Notes under the pieces: generated by a model
The model's database searches: none
The model's input: only the letters and a program-made list of their open reading frames with translations
What the model was told of the DNA's origin: nothing
In this document: in pieces, positions 8,983 through 17,846 of the stretch
How the letters are laid out: every line of letters starts with the position of its first letter
How positions within the stretch are numbered: the stretch's first letter is position 1
Made by a program: the position numbers and the translations under genes
NCBI RefSeq assembly: GCF_028368995.1
Contig: NZ_JAQNDL010000002.1
Span: 248,001-312,000, forward strand
Reading direction: 5' to 3'
Source of the DNA: Nannocystis bainbridge
Lineage (GTDB): Bacteria > Myxococcota_A > Polyangia > Nannocystales > Nannocystaceae
Length of the DNA: 64,000 nt

Positions 8983-10286
8983 GCGGACTTGTCGTGTTCC
9001 TCGGGCCGACGCTGACGAGCGGCGAGGCGTCGCTGCACACGACGGCCAACCTCTTGCCGCCGGCGCGGCTCGGCGATGTCTATGACGCGGTGACGCGGCA
9101 GGGCGCGCGGGCGATCGGGCTGGTCGACGGGCTTTTCAACTCGGTGCCGGCGGTGTGGCACAAGGAGCTCCTGTTCGCGCTGTCGCGCGGGGTGCGGGTG
9201 TTCGGTGCCGCGAGCATGGGGGCGCTGCGGGCGGCCGAGCTGCACCCGTTCGGCATGGAGGGCGTCGGCGCGGTGTTCGAGGCGTTCGCGCGCGGCGAGC
9301 TGACCGACGACGACGAGGTCGCCGTGGCCCACGGCGCGGCGGAGTCGGGCTTCCGGCCGCTGTCGGAGGCGCTGGTCAACCTGCGCCACGGGCTCGACAT
9401 GGCCGAAAAGGCAGGCTCGATCTCGGCGGCGACGGCGGGCCGGCTGCTCGCGCACGCCAAGGCCACCTTCTACGCCGACCGCTCGTGGCCGGCGCTGTTT
9501 CGGGCGGCGCCGGGGCTCGGCGTCGACGAGGACGAGCTGGTCGGGCTGCGGGCGCTGATCGGCCGGGTCCGGCCCAACCGCAAGCGCGACGACGCGATCG
9601 CGCTGCTGCGGGCGATGACCGAGGCGGGCGGCGAGGCGATGCCGCCGCACGTGGCGAAATTCGAGTTCGAGGCGACCAGCTTCTGGGAGGCGATGATCGC
9701 CACGACGGCGCGCAGCGAGGCGAGCGCGCCGCGCGACGAGGCGCTGGCGCTGCACGGATTGCTGTCGCCGGGCGGCGAGGAGCGCGGGCGCGGGGCGCTG
9801 CTGCTGGCGCTGGCGCTGCAGGAGGCGGAGCGCCGCGGGATCGAGGTCGACGGCGCGGGGATGAGCGCGGCCGCCGAGCGGATCCGCCGGGCCCTGGGGC
9901 TGCGGGACAAGCTGGCCATGGGGACATGGCTCAAAGAACAGGGGCTCGATCTGGCGGGGTCGCAGGCGCTGCTGCGGGCCGAGGCGATCGTCGACGCGCT
10001 CGGGCGCGAGCAGGCGCTGGCGGTGCGCAGCCTGGTGATCCTCGAGCTGCAGCGACGCGGCGAGCTCGGGCGCGCGCGCGAGCAGCTGGCGGCGACGGGC
10101 GAGGTCGGCTGGTCAGAGTCGGGGCTGCCCCGCGAGGCGCTGCTGCAGTGGTACGAGCGCGAGGTCCGCTGGCTCGGCGCCGACCTGCCGGCGGCGCTGC
10201 GCTCGCTGGGGCTGACGACGCTCGACCAACTGCTGACGGCGGTGGCACGGGTCAAGGCGACATTGGCCGGGTCGCGCGCGCCCTGA
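8979..10286 (+). CDS. TfuA-like protein, partner of YcaO
   Basis: The N-terminal domain (about 1-130 of 435) carries the TfuA signature: VVFLGPTLTSGEA, LLPPARLGDVYDAV, IGLVDGLFNSVPAVWHKELL, VRVFGAASMGALRAAELHPF and DDDEVAVAHG. TfuA proteins act with YcaO in thioamide formation (known for methanogen methyl-CoM reductase and some ribosomal peptides), probably by handling the sulfur donor or activating YcaO. The C-terminal 300 residues are helical and not recognised. The start at 8979 is chosen because GGGAGGG lies just upstream, the TfuA homology begins at once, and it overlaps the stop of the small upstream ORF. Two head-to-tail palindromes (9914-9941) are translated inside the C-terminal part. 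The YcaO gene is about 5 kb upstream. Confidence 0.88.
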   Translation: MSGLVVFLGPTLTSGEASLHTTANLLPPARLGDVYDAVTRQGARAIGLVDGLFNSVPAVWHKELLFALSRGVRVFGAASMGALRAAELHPFGMEGVGAVFEAFARGELTDDDEVAVAHGAAESGFRPLSEALVNLRHGLDMAEKAGSISAATAGRLLAHAKATFYADRSWPALFRAAPGLGVDEDELVGLRALIGRVRPNRKRDDAIALLRAMTEAGGEAMPPHVAKFEFEATSFWEAMIATTARSEASAPRDEALALHGLLSPGGEERGRGALLLALALQEAERRGIEVDGAGMSAAAERIRRALGLRDKLAMGTWLKEQGLDLAGSQALLRAEAIVDALGREQALAVRSLVILELQRRGELGRAREQLAATGEVGWSESGLPREALLQWYEREVRWLGADLPAALRSLGLTTLDQLLTAVARVKATLAGSRAP

Positions 10287-10374
10287 GCGGCGCGGACGGA
10301 GCGCGTGACGGCGGTCGCCGCGAGGCGCGGTCGGACTGCGCGAACTCTCAGTCGCGCCGACGCGGTGCGTGAAG

Positions 10375-10640
10375 GTGCAGCGAGGGCGAGGGCAGGCGCA
10401 GTCGTCCGCGTCTCGGCGGTCGCGCGGGTCTTCGGCCACGCTGAGGCGGCGCAGCGAGGGCGAGGGCAGGCGCAGTCGTCCGCGTCTCGGCGGTCGCGCG
10501 GGTCTTCGGCCACGCTGAGGCGGCGCAGCGAGGGCGAGGGCAGGCGCAGTCGTCCGCGTCTCGGCGGTCGCGCGGGTCTTCGGCCACGCTGAGGCGGCGC
10601 AGCGAGGGCGAGGGCAGGCGCAGTCGTCCGCGTCTCGGCG
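10375..10640. repeat. 74-bp tandem repeat, about 3.5 copies
   Basis: Units begin at 10381, 10455, 10529 and 10603 with exactly 74-bp spacing and near-identity (each starts cgagggcgagggcaggcgca); the last copy diverges after about 38 bp. The array fills most of the 413-bp gap between TfuA and the nuclease-like gene. The unit is not a multiple of three and shows no coding preference. Confidence 0.9.
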
Positions 10641-10687
10641 GGCACCGGGCGGCGGATGCAGAGGCGGCGGAGCGGGGGCTCACGGGT

Positions 10688-10693
10688 TATCGT
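10688..10693 (+). promoter_or_regulatory. TANNNT -10-like element before GTG 10700
   Basis: TATCGT ends six bases before the GTG start of the secreted nuclease-like gene, as at other putative leaderless starts. Confidence 0.45.
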
Positions 10694-10699
10694 CGGCGT

Positions 10700-12901
10700 G
10701 TGCGGCAACCGTCTCGTGGTCTTCGCTTCCTCGTCTTCGCGCTGGCGACTTCCTCCGCCGACATCGCCGCCGCGGCCGGACCTCCGCTGCACGAGCCGTT
10801 CCGCGTCATGACCTACAACGTCCGCAAGATCACCGACGAGGATCCCGGCGACTATGCCTGGAGCGAGCGCAGCCCCGGCGTGATGGCGCTGATCGAGGGC
10901 AACGGCCCGGACGTGTTCGGCGTGCAGGAGGCGAGCGATCCGGTGATTCAGGGCGACCTGGTGGCTGCCTTCGATGCCACTCACGATCGCTTTCATCCGC
11001 CCAACGGCAGCCCCAAGATCATCTTCTTTCGCCGCGGTCGCTTCGAGCGGCTGATCGATCCGCCCGAGGACGGGCAGGGCAACATCGGCATCCCGAACCC
11101 GTACGCCGAGGATCACGCGTGTCACCCGAACGCCAGCGGGAGGACGGCCGCGTGGGTCAAGCTGCGCGATCTGGTTTCGGGCCGCGGGTATCTGATCGTC
11201 AACGCCCACGTGGCTCACGGGGCAGGTTGCTGGCTGGCGCGTAATGCCGCCGCCGAGGCGCTCCACGCCCTCGTGGCGGCGCAGGGGCAGGGGCTGACCG
11301 TCGTCCTCATCGGCGACCTCAACTCCGATCCGCAGCGCCAGGGCGCGGGCGACGACGACGACATCGTGCCGCTGCTCGAGGCGCCGCAGGCCGGCTACGC
11401 GCTCGCTCGGTCGGCGCGCTACTCGGGCACGACCTCCGAGGACACCGCGACCTTCAACAGCTCGTGGAAGGCGCCGAGCAGCTCGTACACGCGGCTCGAC
11501 TACGTCTTCACCAGCGTCGAGGACGCGACCGCGTATCACCCGAGCATCGATCGCAGCGAGTACGGTGGCATCTCGCCGTCGGACCATTTCGCGGTGCTGG
11601 CGACGATCCGCACGGCGCCGTTCGCCCCGGCGCCGCGGAGCGACGATCGCGGCGACGGCGAGGGCGCGCGGCTTTATTTCGCGGACGTGAACGGCGACGG
11701 GGCGGCGGACAAGATCGGGTGGGATCCGGCGCAGGGAGGGGTGCGCGTGCACCTCAACGACGGCGCGGCCAACTTCGGCGCGGCGATCGCCGGCGCGAGC
11801 GCGACCGCCGAAACGACCCTGTCGTTCGCCGATGTCGACGGTGACGGCTGCGCCGATCGCATCGACTGGAGCCCGGCGGTCGAGGCCGGGCGCACGCGGA
11901 TCGCCCGCTCGCAGTGCGATGGGACGTTCGCGGCGGCGGCGACTTCCAACGACGGCAGCGCGCAGGCGGGGACGCGGCTGACGTTCGCGCGGCTCGACGC
12001 CGACGCGTGCGCCGACCGGATCGCCTGGGATCCGGGCGGTGACGGGCAGACGCGCGCGGCGCTGTCGCGCTGCGACGGGCAGTTCGCCGACGAGGTTCTC
12101 GGCGACGACGCCGGCATCAGTCAGAACCCCGACGCGCAGCTGGGCTTCGCCGACCTGACGGGCGACTGGCTGGCCGACAAGATCGTGTGGGACCCGGAGG
12201 CGAACGAGGGCCGCACGCGCGTGTTCGCCGGCGACGGCGACGGGACTTTCACGTTCCACAGCGAGCACGCGGCCGGGACCAGCGGCGTGGCGGCGTCGCG
12301 GTTCTTCTACGGCGACGTCGACGGCGACGGCCACGCCGACAAGCTGTTCTGGCGCGCCTCGTTCCGCGAGGGGCGCCCGCAGCTCTACTACGGGCATGCG
12401 GACGGGTTCGATCCGCACCCGACGATGGTCAACGCCGGGCCGAGCGAGTCCTCGGCCAACCGGTTCTTGCTCGCCGATGTCGACGGCAGCGGCTCGGTCG
12501 ATCTGATCGCGTGGGACCCGTCCGTGGACGGGGCGACGCGGGCCTACCTGGCGCTGGTCCACGCGCCTGAGAGCGAGCAGCCCGAGCCGACGACCGGCGG
12601 CGAGGAGGGGACGACCTCGACGTCGGGCGAGGAGAGCGGGACTTCGACGACGAGCTCGGGCGAGGCGCCGACGAGCTCGGGCGAGGAGACGACGGGCGGC
12701 GGCGCGGGCGAGGCGAGCTCGGGGCCGGCGAGCGCGAGCGACGGCGGGACGCCGGCTGATGGGGCCGAAGAGGGTTGCGGGTGCGTCGGCGATCCTCGCG
12801 GCGACGGTCGAGGCGCGCTGGTGATGCTGGTGGCGGCGCTCGGGCTGCGGCGGCGCCGGAGGACGCAGCGTTCCGGCGGCGCCTCGGCGTCGGGCCGATA
12901 A
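10700..12901 (+). CDS. Secreted endonuclease/exonuclease/phosphatase-fold protein with FG-GAP repeats and MYXO-CTERM-like tail
   Basis: A Sec signal peptide (LRFLVFALATSSADIAAAAG) is followed by an EEP domain with all expected active-site residues: Asn40 (MTYNVR), Glu77 (GVQEA), His170 (NAHVAHG), Asp206/Asn208 (GDLNSD) and SDH at 294-296. Six FG-GAP/VCBS-like Ca-binding repeats follow (for example FADVDGDGCADRIDW), then a Thr/Ser/Gly/Glu linker and a C-terminal tail of GCGC motif, short hydrophobic helix and RRRRR. That tail matches the myxobacterial MYXO-CTERM sorting signal, so the protein is probably surface-anchored or processed on export. The EEP fold covers nucleases and phospho- or lipid esterases; the substrate is not determined. 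The start is GTG 10700, six bases after TATCGT. Confidence 0.88.
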   Translation: MRQPSRGLRFLVFALATSSADIAAAAGPPLHEPFRVMTYNVRKITDEDPGDYAWSERSPGVMALIEGNGPDVFGVQEASDPVIQGDLVAAFDATHDRFHPPNGSPKIIFFRRGRFERLIDPPEDGQGNIGIPNPYAEDHACHPNASGRTAAWVKLRDLVSGRGYLIVNAHVAHGAGCWLARNAAAEALHALVAAQGQGLTVVLIGDLNSDPQRQGAGDDDDIVPLLEAPQAGYALARSARYSGTTSEDTATFNSSWKAPSSSYTRLDYVFTSVEDATAYHPSIDRSEYGGISPSDHFAVLATIRTAPFAPAPRSDDRGDGEGARLYFADVNGDGAADKIGWDPAQGGVRVHLNDGAANFGAAIAGASATAETTLSFADVDGDGCADRIDWSPAVEAGRTRIARSQCDGTFAAAATSNDGSAQAGTRLTFARLDADACADRIAWDPGGDGQTRAALSRCDGQFADEVLGDDAGISQNPDAQLGFADLTGDWLADKIVWDPEANEGRTRVFAGDGDGTFTFHSEHAAGTSGVAASRFFYGDVDGDGHADKLFWRASFREGRPQLYYGHADGFDPHPTMVNAGPSESSANRFLLADVDGSGSVDLIAWDPSVDGATRAYLALVHAPESEQPEPTTGGEEGTTSTSGEESGTSTTSSGEAPTSSGEETTGGGAGEASSGPASASDGGTPADGAEEGCGCVGDPRGDGRGALVMLVAALGLRRRRRTQRSGGASASGR

Positions 12902-13056
12902 GGCGCAGCTCGCAGGCAGCCCGGCCGCGGCGACAAGTCGCGGCGGAGTTCGGGCCGTCCGGGCGGCACGCCGGGCCGGCAGACGACCCACCGTCGCAGC
13001 GGGACGACGACCGTTGCTGCCGCGAGCGCGTCCGGGTCGCGGCGGTCGCATCGACA

Positions 13057-13154
13057 TGACGTATGGGACATGCCCCCAAGGACATGGCCTCGAGGACATG
13101 CCCTCGAGGACGTGTCCTCGGAGTCATGTCCGGAAGGACATGGCCGAACGGGCA
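13057..13154. repeat. Seven contiguous 14-bp palindromic units
   Basis: Units at 13057, 13071 (TGCCCCCAAGGACA), 13085, 13099, 13113, 13127 (TGTCCGGAAGGACA) and 13141 abut without a spacer. The array lies between the convergent 3' ends of the nuclease-like gene and the kinase-TPR gene, starting 155 bp after one stop and ending 16 bp before the other. The remaining sequence 12902-13056 shows nothing recognisable. Confidence 0.9.
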
Positions 13155-13170
13155 CCTACGAGTGGCCGCT

Positions 13171-16100
13171 TTACTTGGCCGGCTGGCCGGCCAGCCACCC
13201 GCGGATCTCGTCCTGCTCGCGCTTGTAGGCTGGGCCGAGGGTCGTCAGGGTCATCAGGCCTTGCTGGGCCAGGTTGCGGTCCTCGAGCGAGAGGCTGGCG
13301 GTCTCGGTGGTGCGGGCGCGGGCCAGGCCGAAGCGGGCCTGGGCCAGCTCCAGAGTGTTCTCGTCGCCGGTCGCGGTGAAGATGGCGATCGCGCGCTCGT
13401 AGTGGCCGCGGGCGCCGGCGGGGTCGTTGCGGGCGAGGGCCAGGTCGCCGAGGCGGAGGCGGATCAGCGCCGCCTCGGGGCCGTCGATCATCGGCCCGCG
13501 CTCGCGCAGGGTCTGGGCCTGCTGCAGCATGTTCGCGGCCTCGTCGAGGCGGCCGGCGAGCCGATGGACCTCGGCGATCCGGCGCAGCGACTCGGCCAGC
13601 TGCGGGGCGCCGGGGGGCAGGCGGGCCTTGCGGATCTCGAGGCCACGGAGGTACTGGCCGAGGGCCGCTTCGATGTCGCCGGCGCGCAGCAGCATGTCGC
13701 CCTCGCGGTCGTCGACCTCGGCGGTGCGCGGCTCGTCGGGGCCGAAGTTGCGCTCGGCGATCGTGCGCGCGCGCTGAAAATGAGCGGCGGCGGCGGTGAG
13801 GTCGTCGCGGCAAGTCGCGGCCTTGCCGAGGCCGAGCACCGGCACGAAGGCGGCGCCGTCGACCGAGGTCTCGTCGGCGCCGATCACCTGCAGGGCGCGG
13901 CGGTAGCTGGCGTCGGCCTCCTTGCAGCGGCGCTGGTCGACGGCCAGGTCGCCGATGGCGGTCAGCACCCAGCGCAGGTCGGCGGCGTCGGGCCCGAGCA
14001 GCTCGCTCTGCAGCGCCAGCGCGCGCTGGAAGTAGCTCTCGGCCTCGGCGAAGCGGTGCAGCGCGGTGAGGCCGATGCCGAGGTTGATCGCCAGCAGGGC
14101 GATGTGCGGGTGCTTGGGCCCGAGGCTGGTCTCGGCCGCGGCGAAGGCGGCGCGCAGGCGCTCGACGCCGCCGAGGCTGTCGTCGCTGCTGAGCAGGGCC
14201 AGCCCGAGGTTGCCGAGCGCGTAGACGACCTGCGGGTGCTCCTCGCCGAGCACGGCCCGGCGCGCGTCGATCGAGGCGACGAAGTACTCGCCGGCGGCCT
14301 GCATCTCGGCCAGCACCGCGTGGGCGATGCCGAGGTTGTTGAGGTGGTCGCCGCGCAGCTCGCGACCCTCGCGGGTCGAGCCGACGCGCGCGACCAGGCC
14401 GTCGATCAGCGGCGCGTCGGCCAGCACCTCGTGGCTCTGCTGCAGGCGCCCGGCGCGGACGAAATCGCGGCGGGTGGCGATGGTCGCGGCGACGACGTCG
14501 TGGCCGCACGCGAGCGCGGTCTGCAGGGCGCTGGTGAGCTCGCGCAAGGCGTCGGAGTGGCGGCCGGCCTCGCTGAGCAGGCTGCCGTGGCGCAGGCCGA
14601 TCTCGGCGACCAGCGGCGGGTAGTCGAGCCCGCCGAGCTCGAGGCCCTCGACGAGCTTGAGGCCCTCGGTGATCTGGCCGGCGAGCTCGTGCGCCTGAGC
14701 CTCGGCCAGGATCCCGCGCACGGCGGCGACGCGGGCGGCGCTGTTGGGATCGTCGGGCGGCGGGACGGCGGAGGTGAGGGCCCGGGTGTCGTCGCAGGCG
14801 GCCAGCGGGGGCAGGTTGGCGGCCGCGGCACCGGCGTTGCCGACCACCTCGGCGTCGGCGCGCTGGAGGATCGCCACGAACGCGGCCAGGCTCTTGTGCC
14901 GCTGGTCGAGGCACGCGGTGCGCAGGTCGAACAGGTGCGTCGAGGCGCGGCCCTGTTGATGGGCCTGACAGGCGTCGACCCGCATGCCGACGAGCTCGCC
15001 GGCGTAGGCGTCGAGGCGGACTTTGACGCGGGTCCAGGTGTCCTCGGCGAACGGCACGCCGGTGCGCCGCAGGCCCTCGCGCGCGGCCGCGGCGGCGACC
15101 GAGTCCCACACACCGACGAGCTCGTTGCCGGCGCCCTCGCAGGTGTCGCCGAACGACTGCATCGAGGCGGCGGTGATGCCGGCGGCGGCCATGACCCCGG
15201 CGAGCCCGGCGGTCATGAACCACGGGGCGCGGCGGCGCTCGAGGGTCCGCTCGAGGGCCGCCAGCAGGGCGGGCATCGAGGGGAAGCGACGGGCCGGATC
15301 GACGGCGAGGCCGCGGGTGATGATCTGCAGCAGGGCCGCGGGGACGTGGTGGCCGGGCGGCGGGTCCCGGATCGCGCCGCGGGTGACGGCGTCGGTGAGC
15401 GCGAGCAGGCTGGTGCAGTCGAACGGCGGCGCGTCGTAGAGCGCCTCGTAGAGGCTGACGCAGAAGCTGAACTGGTCGCTCTTCTCGGTCGCCGGCTGAC
15501 CCATGTGCTGCTCGGGGGCCATGTACATCGGCGTGCCGACGACCACGCCGGTGTGCGTGAGCTGGTGGTCGAGCGAGCTCGTCAGGGTGCTGCGCAGCAC
15601 CGGCGCGTCCTCGGCCAGCGGCTCGCGGTCGACAGCGCGGGCGAGGCCGAAGTCGAGCACCTTGGCCACGCCGTCTTCGCCGACGATCACGTTGGCCGGC
15701 TTGAAGTCGCGGTGGACCAGGCCGGCGGCGTGGGCGGTTGCGAGGCCGCGGCCGGCCTGCAGCAGGGTCTCGACGCGGGCGCGCCACGGGCGGGCGACCT
15801 TGAGCCACTGGGCGAGGTTCTGCCCGCGCACGAACTCCATGGCGATGAACACCTCGCCGTCGTGATCGCCGACCTCATGGACGGTGACGATGTTGGGGTG
15901 CGAGACGCGGGCCATCGCCTGGGCCTCGCGCAGCATGCGTTCGCGGGCCAGCGGCTCGCGGCGGGCGGTGTCGTTGCGCAGGACCTTGACGGCGACCTTG
16001 CGGTCGAGCTGGTCGTCGTAGGCGGCATAGACGATGCCCATCGCCCCCTCGCCCAGGCGCTCGAGGATGGTGAAGCGGCCGATGTGGGCCAGCAGCGAGG

Positions 16101-16302
16101 GATGGGTGGTGGCGACCGCAGGGGCGGCCGCAGGGGCGGGTGCGGTCGAGGGCGGCGGCTCGCGGGTCAGCGCCTCGTCCATCCGCAGGGTCGCCGCGAA
16201 CGGTCCTCTCCCGGACGGAGCGAGAGATGGGGAAGCGGCGGCGGCCACCTCGGTGACTTGAGCGGTAGGCGTCGTTTTGTCCAGCGCGGTCGGCTTCGCC
16301 AT
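13171..16302 (-). CDS. Ser/Thr protein kinase with C-terminal TPR domain
   Basis: In this 1043-residue protein an N-terminal Pro/Ala-rich segment (about 1-75) precedes a complete kinase domain: GEGAMGIV at 84-91, Lys106, HRD at 197-199 (HRDFKPAN), DFG at 217-219, then GTPMYMAPEQH. A hydrophobic segment at about 358-378 may be a membrane anchor. The rest is tetratricopeptide repeats of the kinesin-light-chain style, for example GNLGLALLSSDDSLGGVERL and AESYFQRALALQSELLG. Such kinase-TPR proteins are typical of myxobacteria and usually regulate partners bound by the TPR region; the target is unknown. The gene is divergent from the ADYC lipoprotein, with an unusually AT-rich region between them. 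Confidence 0.92.
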   Translation of the reverse strand: MAKPTALDKTTPTAQVTEVAAAASPSLAPSGRGPFAATLRMDEALTREPPPSTAPAPAAAPAVATTHPSLLAHIGRFTILERLGEGAMGIVYAAYDDQLDRKVAVKVLRNDTARREPLARERMLREAQAMARVSHPNIVTVHEVGDHDGEVFIAMEFVRGQNLAQWLKVARPWRARVETLLQAGRGLATAHAAGLVHRDFKPANVIVGEDGVAKVLDFGLARAVDREPLAEDAPVLRSTLTSSLDHQLTHTGVVVGTPMYMAPEQHMGQPATEKSDQFSFCVSLYEALYDAPPFDCTSLLALTDAVTRGAIRDPPPGHHVPAALLQIITRGLAVDPARRFPSMPALLAALERTLERRRAPWFMTAGLAGVMAAAGITAASMQSFGDTCEGAGNELVGVWDSVAAAAAREGLRRTGVPFAEDTWTRVKVRLDAYAGELVGMRVDACQAHQQGRASTHLFDLRTACLDQRHKSLAAFVAILQRADAEVVGNAGAAAANLPPLAACDDTRALTSAVPPPDDPNSAARVAAVRGILAEAQAHELAGQITEGLKLVEGLELGGLDYPPLVAEIGLRHGSLLSEAGRHSDALRELTSALQTALACGHDVVAATIATRRDFVRAGRLQQSHEVLADAPLIDGLVARVGSTREGRELRGDHLNNLGIAHAVLAEMQAAGEYFVASIDARRAVLGEEHPQVVYALGNLGLALLSSDDSLGGVERLRAAFAAAETSLGPKHPHIALLAINLGIGLTALHRFAEAESYFQRALALQSELLGPDAADLRWVLTAIGDLAVDQRRCKEADASYRRALQVIGADETSVDGAAFVPVLGLGKAATCRDDLTAAAAHFQRARTIAERNFGPDEPRTAEVDDREGDMLLRAGDIEAALGQYLRGLEIRKARLPPGAPQLAESLRRIAEVHRLAGRLDEAANMLQQAQTLRERGPMIDGPEAALIRLRLGDLALARNDPAGARGHYERAIAIFTATGDENTLELAQARFGLARARTTETASLSLEDRNLAQQGLMTLTTLGPAYKREQDEIRGWLAGQPAK

Positions 16303-16354
16303 GAGCGGCAGGCACCCACGGGGGCGCCTCTGGAGAATAGAAGAGGCGAGCTCG

Positions 16355-16545
16355 AACCGCGAATATTTACTTGTGATTTACAGTGTATTTAGGCGGGCGA
16401 ATTTGCGCTGGTTATTTTCTAACAAATCAATGTGGACTTTCAGGAGCTAAATAGAAAATAGTCTCAAACATAATCTAACTATTCATACTTTAATAATGAA
16501 AAAATGTTTGATTGTTTAGTTTGAAAAAATGTGGAGCTGGGACCC
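16355..16545. promoter_or_regulatory. AT-rich divergent intergenic region
   Basis: About 190 bp are strikingly AT-rich (runs such as tttactt, attttctaacaaat, taataatgaaaaaatg) inside otherwise very GC-rich DNA. The stretch separates the divergent kinase-TPR and ADYC genes. It contains several TANNNT and TTGATT-like hexamers, so I cannot single out one promoter. It may be a regulated promoter with nucleoid-protein binding or a recently acquired piece of DNA. Confidence 0.6.
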
Positions 16546-16613
16546 AGATTTTCGCTGGACGGGCTTCGGGGACGCCACATGCACAAGCCAGAACCCGAGC
16601 TGGAGAACCCCCG

Positions 16614-17618
16614 ATGAACGTCCGCAACCTTGTTCTTTTCACGATCCTGGGCATGGGCATGGGCGCTGGCTGTGATGATGTCGGCGCGGTGGATGCCGCG
16701 GACGCGGACCTCGGCGCTGTCCTCCCGCGGCCCGGGAGCGGGGCCTCGGGCGGCGTGTGGCTGAACACGAGCACCATCGGGACCACGGCGTTCTCGGAGC
16801 TCGACCTGTCGGGCCAGGTGCACGCCGGCGCGCAGTTCACCGGCGCCCAGCTGCTCCGGCCGGGCAACGTGTGGCTCGACATCACCAACGGGTCGGTGAA
16901 GGACGGGACGCTCGAGGCGAAGGTCGGGAGCAAGGTCTACAAGGGCGCCGACCTGATCGGGTCGCGCTGGCAGTTGACGCTGTTCAACGCGGACACCGAC
17001 GGCGACGGCGACCACGACGCCGACGACGAGGCGGCGGTGCCGGTCGAGATCTGGATCACCGCGGTCCAGCAGATCTCGACGAAGGAGGCGCGCTACGTGT
17101 TCGAGACCTACGACGCCGACGACAACGTCGTGCCGGTCTGTAGCCCGGACGCGTCGGGCGCGACGACGATGGTGCCGATCAAGGACCTCGCGGTCGACGA
17201 GGTCACTGGCAAGATGACCAAGCGCAGCAACACGCTGTACCTGGCGTGTACCTCGGGCGCGATCGGCAAGGCGGTGACCTGGGGTTACCGGCCGTGGGAG
17301 CGCACGCTCGAGGAGTTCGAGGTCGCCACCCGCATGATCCGCGCCGACTACTGCTTCACCGGCCACTCGTTCACGCAGACCGGGACCAGCATGCAGGTGA
17401 AGGACCGCTACAACATCAACACCTTCCTCCACACGGGCGATCCGAACGAGGCGGTGTGGGGCCGCACCGGCGTCCGCTGCATCAATACGCCCCGCAGCTC
17501 GACCTACTCGGCGCCGCAGGTGCAGTGCAACGGCCAGACGCTGCCGGCCTGCCCGAGCGACGTCAGCCTGACGACCTACTCGGACGCGCTGTTCTGGACC
17601 AAGGTCGACGCCGGCTGA
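16614..17618 (+). CDS. ADYC-domain lipoprotein
   Basis: I start at MNVRNLVLFTILGMGMGAGC, a classic lipoprotein signal with Cys20 as the lipidation site; the longer frame from 16512 adds implausible sequence. The 334-residue product has acidic Ca-binding-like segments (DTDGDGDHDADDEA) and, near the C-terminus, the ADYC signature: a WGYRPWERT-type Trp motif followed by MIRADYCFTGHSFTQTGTSM. ADYC proteins are secreted, Cys-containing proteins of unknown function abundant in myxobacteria. The gene has its own AT-rich upstream region and is followed by three tandem hairpins that should end transcription. Confidence 0.85.
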   Translation: MNVRNLVLFTILGMGMGAGCDDVGAVDAADADLGAVLPRPGSGASGGVWLNTSTIGTTAFSELDLSGQVHAGAQFTGAQLLRPGNVWLDITNGSVKDGTLEAKVGSKVYKGADLIGSRWQLTLFNADTDGDGDHDADDEAAVPVEIWITAVQQISTKEARYVFETYDADDNVVPVCSPDASGATTMVPIKDLAVDEVTGKMTKRSNTLYLACTSGAIGKAVTWGYRPWERTLEEFEVATRMIRADYCFTGHSFTQTGTSMQVKDRYNINTFLHTGDPNEAVWGRTGVRCINTPRSSTYSAPQVQCNGQTLPACPSDVSLTTYSDALFWTKVDAG

Positions 17619-17636
17619 GCGAGCCCCGCGACCAGA

Positions 17637-17826
17637 GCAGCCCGCGCTTCCCCGAGGATGCGCGGGCTTCGTGCGTCCGGGCGCGAGCGCGGCGACGAGA
17701 GCAGCCCGCGCCTCCGAGAGGATGCGCGGGCTTCGTGCGTGCGGGCGCGAGCGCGGCAACAACAGCAGCCCGCGCTTCCACGAGGATGCGCGGGCTTCGT
17801 GCGTGCGTGCGGGCGCGAGCGTGGGG
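17637..17826. terminator. Three tandem 64-bp repeats, each a strong hairpin, between convergent genes
   Basis: Near-identical units start at 17637, 17701 and 17765 (64-bp spacing). Each contains the inverted repeat gcccgcgc ... gcgcgggc with a 12-base loop. The array lies between the stop codons of the convergent ADYC and YqeY genes, so a bidirectional terminator role is plausible, although no T tract follows the stems. Confidence 0.65.
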
Positions 17827-17846
17827 GCTCGCCGTGGAGCGGCCGC

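Noticed and set aside
13057-13154. Regular short repeats considered as a CRISPR array.
   Set aside because: The 14-bp units abut with no unique spacers, and no cas genes are present in the window.
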